Shown here in pieces: positions 33,671 to 38,613 of a DNA stretch of 38,613 nucleotides (position 1 is its first letter; every line of letters begins with the position of its first letter). Both the position numbers and the translations under genes were made by a program. The stretch is from positions 1 to 38,613 of the forward strand of contig JALOBU010000030.1 of the NCBI GenBank assembly GCA_023228145.1, in the 5' to 3' direction. This DNA comes from Bacteroidales bacterium. GTDB taxonomy: Bacteria > Bacteroidota > Bacteroidia > Bacteroidales > CAIWKO01. The notes under the pieces are model-generated. The model did not search any database. It was not told where the DNA came from and was given only the letters and a program-made list of their open reading frames with translations.

Positions 33671-34762
33671 TCAGTATTCTTCCTGTATCATCTTATAATG
33701 ACATCGCAGTACATCGTGGGCTGGAACATTCCGCAGGTGGATACCGTTACCTTTACACCATTTCCATTCTTTACAGTCGGCACAAAGACCCTCTTTTGTC
33801 CATTTGCGGTCTCTCATTTTTTCAAAACGATTATTCCACACTTCAATAAAATCATCTTTACAAATATTCCCTTGTATAAATGAACTACGGTCGATGTTTG
33901 GGCAGGCACATATAGAGCCGTCTGCAAGTACTGAGGCCACATTGATACCGGCACGGCAAAAGAAAAACCCATCACGAACCTCCGATTCATAGCTTCCCAA
34001 GAAACCTTCACAGCCAAAGCTTGTTTGTATAATTCCTTCCTGCCTGTTAGCTTTTATAAAATCAAGGACACAGCGGAACTGTACGTTCGTAATTTGCAAA
34101 TCGGAATTTTCTTTTGCACGACCAATAGGGCAGATACTGAAAATGCGCCATCTTTTAACCCCGAGTTCTATCAGTAATTTTTTTAGTTCGTGCAGTTCGT
34201 TAAAGTTTTTTTGATTGATGCATGTTACAACATCAAAAACAATATGGTCGCCGGCACCCACAGCAAGTTTTATGGCGTTTACCGCTTTTTCGAAACTTTG
34301 CTTGTTGCCGCGCAGCCAGTTGTGGCTATCCTGAAAGCCGTCGAGGCTGATGGTCATAGAGCGAAGTCCGCTGTTAAGCAGATGCTTAAAACGTTCAGCA
34401 GTCAGGGCGTAACCGTTGGTAACAAAACCCCAGGGGAAACCTTGCTTGTAAAGCTCCATGCCGCAATCTTCAAGGTCTTTGCGCATAAGCGGTTCACCTC
34501 CAGTTATTACTATCATTACCTTGTGCGGGTCGTAAACCTCTTTCACACGTTCTGTTACTTTCAGGAAATCCTGATAGGGCATGTCTTTAACGCTGGGCTC
34601 ACTGTAGCAATCGCTACCGCAATGCTGACAGTTTATATTGCAACGGAGAGTACATTCCCAGAAAAAATATGTGAGTTCATGCAGTTTGGCTTGCACATCT
34701 GTGTACTTACTGAAAACATTGAGTGCAACACGTTTCCTGAGGCCAGGGCGGTAGTTTTTCAC
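33671..34762 (-). CDS. Radical SAM/SPASM enzyme of an rSAM/lipoprotein system
   Basis: 363 residues. The radical SAM site is CNINCQHC with Cys41, Cys45 and Cys48 (CxxxCxxC); an extra Cys37 precedes it (ECTLRC). VITGGEPLMRKDLE (85-98) holds the SAM-binding GGEP. A SPASM region near the C terminus has many cysteines (251, 269, 285, 287, 301, 327, 330, 336, 354; CACPNID, CADCKEWKWC), expected to bind two auxiliary [4Fe-4S] clusters as in peptide-modifying enzymes. The sequence and context fit the family described as rSAM/lipoprotein (TIGR04133-like) of Bacteroidetes. It is the last gene after five small secreted proteins, four with YGxP-type motifs, so it probably modifies one or more of them before or during export. 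The modification is unknown. Confidence 0.9.
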   Translation of the reverse strand: MKNYRPGLRKRVALNVFSKYTDVQAKLHELTYFFWECTLRCNINCQHCGSDCYSEPSVKDMPYQDFLKVTERVKEVYDPHKVMIVITGGEPLMRKDLEDCGMELYKQGFPWGFVTNGYALTAERFKHLLNSGLRSMTISLDGFQDSHNWLRGNKQSFEKAVNAIKLAVGAGDHIVFDVVTCINQKNFNELHELKKLLIELGVKRWRIFSICPIGRAKENSDLQITNVQFRCVLDFIKANRQEGIIQTSFGCEGFLGSYESEVRDGFFFCRAGINVASVLADGSICACPNIDRSSFIQGNICKDDFIEVWNNRFEKMRDRKWTKEGLCADCKEWKWCKGNGIHLRNVPAHDVLRCHYKMIQEEY

Positions 34763-34894
34763 TATGTTAATATTAAATAGTTTCGAATAAGAAATATTGA
34801 ATTATTAAGTCTGAAGCAAGTATTTATTAAATTCATTATCAGATATTTAAGATTCGACATCCGATATTAATGATTGTTCTCTCACTTGACAGTC

Positions 34895-35065
34895 TCAGGG
34901 TTTTGGCATTGTTTTATAATCTGCAGGAGGACCGCCATATTTAACGGGTTGTGATGAACGGCATGACGAAAATCCCATAAGTATCAAGCCTGAAACAAGT
35001 AAAAAAGCAGATCCCAGTATGAAAATGTTTAAGTGTTTATTATTTTTTCTTTGTTTAATTTTCAT
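34895..35065 (-). CDS. Minimal 56-residue lipoprotein with YGGPP motif
   Basis: Reads MKIKQRKNNKHLNIFILG at the N terminus, then a hydrophobic helix (about 13-30), lipobox GFSSC with Cys35, and a short mature tail ending VKYGGPPADYKTMPKP. The mature lipoprotein is only about 22 residues. Its start lies 5 nt after the stop of the next lipoprotein gene upstream in the operon, and the rSAM gene follows 132 nt downstream. The YGGPP motif is the only recognisable element besides the anchor, which makes it the cleanest candidate substrate of the rSAM enzyme. Too short for many gene callers; the lipobox, motif and operon position support it. Confidence 0.8.
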   Translation of the reverse strand: MKIKQRKNNKHLNIFILGSAFLLVSGLILMGFSSCRSSQPVKYGGPPADYKTMPKP

Positions 35066-35070
35066 AGTAT

Positions 35071-35469
35071 TTAGTTGTTATAGGTGTTGGGTGGAGGGCC
35101 GTATTCGGCTATGGGTTGAGGGTTTATCGGAATGCCGTATTTAGTAATGGGTTTATTAGGCTTAAAAGGATTATGGGGCTTTTGTGCTTTTCGTATGGAA
35201 TCCTGACGTTTTTTTTCTATTTCTGCAAGGGTAATGGAATCAAGACGGGCTTGCTCTTTTTCTGCCTGTACTAAGGAGTCAGCCTTTGCAATGGAATCCT
35301 GTATTGCCTTAACTTTTGCAATAGAATCATTGATGTGCGCTGCTTTTTCTTCTGCTGAAGGGCCATGATTACAACGAGTAAAAACTAATAAACTGATAGA
35401 ACCAAAAAGTAAAAGGGAATAGTAATAAAATGACGATTTGATTTTAAGTATTTTTCTGTTGTATTTCAT
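35071..35469 (-). CDS. Lipoprotein with DSI-repeat coiled coil and two YG-P motifs
   Basis: 132 residues. A signal segment (about 14-30) ends at Cys33 (LLVFTRC), a likely lipidation site though the lipobox is imperfect. Residues 39-95 form a charged helix with a recurring DSI (NDSIAK, QDSIAK, ADSLVQ, LDSITL, QDSIRK), likely a coiled-coil stalk. The C terminus is Pro-rich with two motif copies, KYGIP (110-114) and EYGPPP (122-127). Unlike its neighbours the motif is at the far end, beyond the stalk, and is doubled. It fits the same operon role: a membrane-anchored presenter of YGxP peptides. No known family assigned. Confidence 0.8.
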   Translation of the reverse strand: MKYNRKILKIKSSFYYYSLLLFGSISLLVFTRCNHGPSAEEKAAHINDSIAKVKAIQDSIAKADSLVQAEKEQARLDSITLAEIEKKRQDSIRKAQKPHNPFKPNKPITKYGIPINPQPIAEYGPPPNTYNN

Positions 35470-35536
35470 AAAGAAAAAAATTTAATCAAAAATACGATAT
35501 TTTCTTTTTTTACAAAGTTCAAAGAATATTTTAATA

Positions 35537-35989
35537 TCACGGTTTTCTTTGAAGGAAAACATCTGTTTCGCAATACATATTGGAGAAGTCTTCCCATGTT
35601 ACTGTAAGGTTGGTATCTTTCCCATAAAAGTTTCCATGTAATGTACCGTCTGTATCAGTATAAATAAGTTTGACATACTGGCCTGCTTCTACAACATAGT
35701 ATGATGAATAACTTCCTGTTTGGCTGGTAGTTGCGTATAAAGTATCCGAGTTATTAACAGTTAATTTAACACTAAGCCCTGGGATGGGTTTTAGTGAATC
35801 CTGCGAATAGGCTTTCCCATGAAAATTAATATAATTGTCAACAATAATACCGTAATCCGGCTGAGGAGTGCCATATTTTACCATGCAGGAATGTAACATT
35901 CCAAAGCCTGCAATTCCTATAAGATGCATTAACAATTTAATGACTACTAAGTGTATTTTTAATGAAAATTTTGTAATTTTTCTTGCCAT
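35537..35989 (-). CDS. rSAM-associated lipoprotein with YGTP motif (paralogue 1)
   Basis: 150 residues. A basic N terminus and hydrophobic segment lead to the lipobox GMLHSC (Cys35). Just after the anchor comes VKYGTPQPDYGI (Y39-P42, with a second YG at 46-47), followed by DNYINFHGKAYSQDSLKPIP, an Ig-like/transthyretin-like beta domain (about 52-148) of the kind seen in carboxypeptidase regulatory domains. It is a paralogue of the next gene: both share DNYINF(H/K)GK, DSL.PI, GxFY(G/S)K and the ending L(Q/E)RKP. The motif right after the lipid anchor is the pattern described for rSAM-associated lipoproteins (TIGR04134-like). Confidence 0.88.
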   Translation of the reverse strand: MARKITKFSLKIHLVVIKLLMHLIGIAGFGMLHSCMVKYGTPQPDYGIIVDNYINFHGKAYSQDSLKPIPGLSVKLTVNNSDTLYATTSQTGSYSSYYVVEAGQYVKLIYTDTDGTLHGNFYGKDTNLTVTWEDFSNMYCETDVFLQRKP

Positions 35990-35997
35990 AAACTGGC

Positions 35998-36450
35998 TTA
36001 AGGCTTGCGTTCAAGCAATATGGTAGCTTTATGTTCGAGATTGTTAACATCACGAAAACTAACCACTATATTTTCTGATTTGGAATAAAAAGAACCGTTA
36101 AGTGTGCTGTCAATATCGCTGAATATCAGTTTTACGGTATCATCTTCTAAGGCGAACTGATGCATGGAAAAACTTCCGGAATTGTCAGTGAAAGCATATA
36201 CAGTATCGTAATACCTAATTGCTGCTTTTATTTTTATATTGGAAATCGGGAGCAATGAGTCTTCCGACATCACTTTTCCTTTGAAATTGATATAGTTATC
36301 AGGGTAAGGGATTCCATACATTGCCACAGGGTCATCTGGAAATTCTGTGCAGGAGGTAAATACCCCAAAACCTGCCAAACCAAGCATCCATAATAGTTTT
36401 TTCAACGCTTTGCCAATAAATTTTAAAAAAAAGAACTTTAGTTTATTCAT
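35998..36450 (-). CDS. rSAM-associated lipoprotein with YGIP motif (paralogue 2)
   Basis: 150 residues from the ATG at 36450 (MNKLKFFFLKFIGKALKK); an earlier in-frame start at 36471 only adds 7 residues. Signal segment about 17-32, lipobox VFTSC with Cys34, then MYGIPYPDNYINFKGKV (44-60) and a beta-sandwich domain to the C-terminal LLERKP. It is a tandem duplicate of the 35537 gene, with 8 nt between them. The motif and the first strand of the Ig-like domain are the best-conserved segments, consistent with a modified peptide between lipid anchor and domain. Confidence 0.88.
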   Translation of the reverse strand: MNKLKFFFLKFIGKALKKLLWMLGLAGFGVFTSCTEFPDDPVAMYGIPYPDNYINFKGKVMSEDSLLPISNIKIKAAIRYYDTVYAFTDNSGSFSMHQFALEDDTVKLIFSDIDSTLNGSFYSKSENIVVSFRDVNNLEHKATILLERKP

Positions 36451-36512
36451 TTTAGAAACTTGTAAAAACAAAAAATTATGGGTTCATAATAACAATAATT
36501 ATGCCTCAATTT

Positions 36513-36977
36513 TTATTTGCAAGGCTGGTCTTTTTTAAACTTAAGTGCATAGTTGTATGTATTCTTGCTGTCGTAATACTGATTCCAGTTATTGAAATCG
36601 GATTTTGTAAAATCATTTTTCCGCAAAACGACTTGCTGACGGGTTGATTGAAAATCCCCCTGGTTTTCCTTTCCGTCTTCATCAATCACTGTCATTAAAT
36701 AGTTTTCAAATTTTAAAACTTTAGAGTTGTCTAAATCAATGGTATAATTCCCTTTATCATCTGTCAGGGTTTCCGTAAAATAATCTACGCCATTTTCATC
36801 AGTGGCTTTTAAAGTAATTTTTATCTGAGGAATTCCTGTGAGGCATTTTTCAGATTTGACATTACCTTTTACAAGATAGTGATTTTCTATCACACCATAC
36901 TGAGCAGCAACAGTTCCCGAGAAACCGAAAATAAATGCAATAATTGAAAACAGCCATTTATTGAATTTTAATTTCAT
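36513..36977 (-). CDS. Secreted Ig-like protein with YG motif, first gene of the rSAM cluster
   Basis: 154 residues with a signal peptide (about 1-25, TVAA) but no lipobox Cys, so probably soluble or otherwise attached. The mature protein would begin near QYGVIENHYLVKGNV, so the YG motif lies at its very N terminus; it lacks the Pro of its relatives (YGVI). The beta domain follows (LTGIPQIKITLKATDENG, DKGNYTIDLDNSK). The C terminus is SDFNNWNQYYDSK... ending CK. It shares the VKGxV first strand with the two lipoproteins and is the first gene after the operon promoter. It may be a diverged member that is no longer modified, or a soluble partner. Confidence 0.82.
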   Translation of the reverse strand: MKLKFNKWLFSIIAFIFGFSGTVAAQYGVIENHYLVKGNVKSEKCLTGIPQIKITLKATDENGVDYFTETLTDDKGNYTIDLDNSKVLKFENYLMTVIDEDGKENQGDFQSTRQQVVLRKNDFTKSDFNNWNQYYDSKNTYNYALKFKKDQPCK

Positions 36978-37000
36978 AGAATTTTTTTTAATTTAAACAC

Positions 37001-37032
37001 CAAATTTATGAATTTATTTTATAAATCCCAAA
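37001..37032 (-). promoter_or_regulatory. Promoter of the rSAM/lipoprotein operon
   Basis: On the - strand TTTG (37032-37029) and TAAATTTG (37008-37001) are 20 nt apart and lie 24 nt before the first start codon at 36977. The -33 element is inside the 3' end of the preceding TIGR02757 gene. Confidence 0.6.
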
Positions 37033-37775
37033 CCAAATAGGGAAAAATCATATTTAACAGGGTCAACAGGGTCGAATTTTCGCAGTTTACAGGTTAATTC
37101 TTCAACAGCTTTCCAGTTATTTTGTTTGATACTTAACAGCCCGAGCTCTCTTGAAGTTTCTCCCGTATGAACATCAAGCGGGCAATATAGTGCAGATGGT
37201 GGTATGCCTTTCCACAGGCCAAAATCTACACCCCTATTGTCCTGGCGAACCATCCATCTCAAAAATAAATTTAATCTTTTACAAGCTAAGTTTTTTATGG
37301 GGTCGGAAATATGTTTTTCACTATGGCGCAAATGTGGGGTTGAAAAGAATATTTTTCTAAACACGGAAATAGCCATTTTAATACTGCCGTATTTTTTATA
37401 TGCATCCGTAAAAACTTTTTCCAGCCCATCATGTTTATTATAGATTTTTTGAAGTGACCGGATAAAAAACACACAATCCGTTCCGTTAAAAGTCCTGTAA
37501 ACAAAATTCTGAAAGCTTCCCAAATCTTCATTTGTTGCTGTTGTGATAAATTGATAAGGCGAATAATCCATTATCTGCATTAACTTATCTGCGTTGAGGA
37601 TTATCTGAGCCCTCTGTCCCCAAGCCAATATTGCTGCAAAAAAAGCTGATATTTCAACATCTTCTTTTCGGGTAAAGAGATGAGGAATAGAGATTGGATC
37701 ATCTATAATGAAAGCGGTGTTGTTGAATTCCTCGTATTTTTCGTCAAGCAGTTTATTAATTTCGTTTTGTGTCAT
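37014..37775 (-). CDS. TIGR02757 family protein
   Basis: 253 residues, the normal length for this conserved Bacteria/Bacteroidetes family. Landmarks: DDPISIPHLFTRKEDVEISA, FFAAILAWGQRAQIILNADKLM, a middle LACKRLNLFLRWMVRQDNRG-type stretch that precedes FGLWKGIPPSALYCPLDVHT, and the ending FDPVDPVKYDFSLFGLG. The GIPPS...PLDVHT motif and the helical make-up recall DNA-glycosylase-like proteins, but no activity is established for the family. It lies upstream of the rSAM operon on the same strand; the operon promoter is inside its 3' end, so it may contribute read-through transcription only. Confidence 0.9.
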   Translation of the reverse strand: MTQNEINKLLDEKYEEFNNTAFIIDDPISIPHLFTRKEDVEISAFFAAILAWGQRAQIILNADKLMQIMDYSPYQFITTATNEDLGSFQNFVYRTFNGTDCVFFIRSLQKIYNKHDGLEKVFTDAYKKYGSIKMAISVFRKIFFSTPHLRHSEKHISDPIKNLACKRLNLFLRWMVRQDNRGVDFGLWKGIPPSALYCPLDVHTGETSRELGLLSIKQNNWKAVEELTCKLRKFDPVDPVKYDFSLFGLGFIK

Positions 37776-37810
37776 AAAGCACGCAGGAAAGATTTTGAGA
37801 ATATATTATA

Positions 37811-38613
37811 ACCCGTTGTTCTATTAAAATTGTCAAATAAATTGTTCATAAATAAATCAAAAAAGGTTGTGCAATATACTGATATACAGTATATTAAATT
37901 AATATTTCAAAATTATTCTATGCACAACCTCAAAACAAATTTCGACAAATTTTTCTCAATAACAAATTCTTTTTTCAACAACTCAATTGATAAATACGGC
38001 AATTTCAAATCATATCCCCATCCTCCCAAAATGAGCGATTGTGAAATTATCGCATCATCACTTACTGGCGAATCTATTGGCATTGACAGTGAAAATTACT
38101 TTTGGAAAAAATTGATCACTGATTATTGTTCAAGCTTTCCAAAGCTGATTGAACGAAGTCGTTATAATCGAAGAAGAAAACGTCTTTACCCCTATATTCA
38201 AAAGCTCAACCAGGAAATGGCTGACAAACTGAATGAAAATGAAAACGCATATATCGTCGATTCTATTCCTGTTCCTGTGTGCCAGATAGCTAGAGAAAAA
38301 CGAAGCAAGATATGTAAAGAAACTTTTGAAAACGCACCAGATAAAGGATTTTCTGCAGTTAGCAAATCTTATTATTACGGATATAAGTTGCATTTGATAA
38401 CTTCAGTAAGAGGTGTATTTCAAAGTATGGACATGACAAAAGCAAGCGTCCATGATGTACATTACTTGTCAGATGTTAAATATTCCGGATTAAACAATTT
38501 TGTTTTGTTAGGAGATAAAGGCTACTTGTCAAAAACGCATCAATTAGATTTATTCACTTCCTGTAATATTAACCTTGCAACTCCCAATAGAAACAACCAG
38601 CATATCAAAGAAC
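37811..38613 (+). mobile_element. IS982-family insertion sequence, left part (cut by window end)
   Basis: The left end probably begins near 37811 (ACCCGTTGTTCTATTAAAAT), matching the relic at 11502. Inside lie a perfect 9-bp palindrome, AATATACTG-N5-CAGTATATT (37873-37895), and a 10-bp inverted pair AGGTTGTGCA (37864-37873)/TGCACAACCT (37921-37930), the latter covering the transposase start. The right end is beyond the window. Confidence 0.75.
37920..38613 (+). CDS. IS982-family transposase, partial (3' end beyond window)
   Basis: An open frame from the ATG at 37920 to the window end, 231 codons with no stop. It reads MHNLKTNFDKFFSITNSFF, then PPKMSDCEIIASSLTGESIG, SRYNRRRKRLYPYI, and the DDE region: AYIVDSIPVPVC (first Asp), SYYYGYKLHLITSVRG, and LLGDKGYLS (second Asp). 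These are the hallmarks of IS982 DDE transposases; the final Glu should lie just past the window. The frame is undamaged so far, so the element may be active. It is transcribed away from the TIGR02757 gene. Confidence 0.9.
   Translation, partial: MHNLKTNFDKFFSITNSFFNNSIDKYGNFKSYPHPPKMSDCEIIASSLTGESIGIDSENYFWKKLITDYCSSFPKLIERSRYNRRRKRLYPYIQKLNQEMADKLNENENAYIVDSIPVPVCQIAREKRSKICKETFENAPDKGFSAVSKSYYYGYKLHLITSVRGVFQSMDMTKASVHDVHYLSDVKYSGLNNFVLLGDKGYLSKTHQLDLFTSCNINLATPNRNNQHIKE

Noticed and set aside
34190..34780. Open frame of 196 codons on the + strand
   Set aside because: It lies entirely opposite the radical SAM gene, whose CxxxCxxC, GGEP and SPASM cysteines are clearly in the - strand frame.

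Overview
The window comes from a Bacteroidota genome, most likely an anaerobe or microaerophile from sediment or a similar habitat. The evidence is AT-rich intergenic DNA, Bacteroidetes-type promoters (TTTG about 19 nt before TAnnTTTG), weak Shine-Dalgarno sequences, and families typical of the phylum: DUF1573 proteins, an RRM protein with an Arg/Asn tail, a 463-residue arginine decarboxylase, a TIGR02757 protein and a radical-SAM/lipoprotein cluster. It carries an NADH-linked multi-Fe-S flavoprotein complex and a rubrerythrin-like protein. No rRNA, tRNA or CRISPR array was seen.

Region 1 (268-11484, all + strand) is a long metal(loid) and thiol operon. An ArsR-type repressor comes first. It is followed by two paralogous thioredoxin-fold proteins that lack CxxC but have Cys-rich tails, an FtsX/LolD-like ABC exporter, a DUF1573 protein, a rhodanese-fold protein without its catalytic Cys, an ArsC arsenate reductase, a nine-cysteine single-pass membrane protein and a CcdA-like membrane protein. 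Next come hgcA and hgcB, the corrinoid protein and ferredoxin needed for mercury methylation. The operon ends with an ACR3 arsenite exporter, a multi-domain DUF1573 protein and a MauE/DoxX-thioredoxin fusion. Mercury methylation genes thus sit inside an arsenic resistance operon, probably under one ArsR-type switch.

Region 2 (11485-16010) is an accessory patch. It holds a relic IS end, palindromic intergenic repeats, a single-chain type IIG-like restriction-modification protein with an AT-rich central segment, and a DUF559 nuclease gene bracketed by two inverted hairpins with a shared loop core. A small coiled-coil protein, YjbQ, a foldback repeat and a ten-copy 7-bp tandem repeat follow.

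Region 3 (16015-22422, - strand) encodes NuoE-, NuoF- and NuoG/GltD-like subunits of a soluble NAD(P)H/ferredoxin oxidoreductase, plus a rubrerythrin-like protein. Region 4 (22766-33477) is mostly housekeeping: arginine decarboxylase, an FGE/SUMF1-domain protein, a DUF4412-like protein, FtsK, a LolA-like protein, an RRM protein, a glycosyltransferase and a stand-alone EF-G.

Region 5 (33671-36977, - strand) is a radical-SAM/lipoprotein system. Five small secreted or lipid-anchored proteins, four with a YGxP-type motif near the anchor or at the C terminus, precede a radical SAM/SPASM enzyme. One of the five is a 56-residue lipoprotein that is easily overlooked. A TIGR02757 protein lies upstream, and the window ends inside an IS982-family insertion sequence whose left end matches the relic at 11502.
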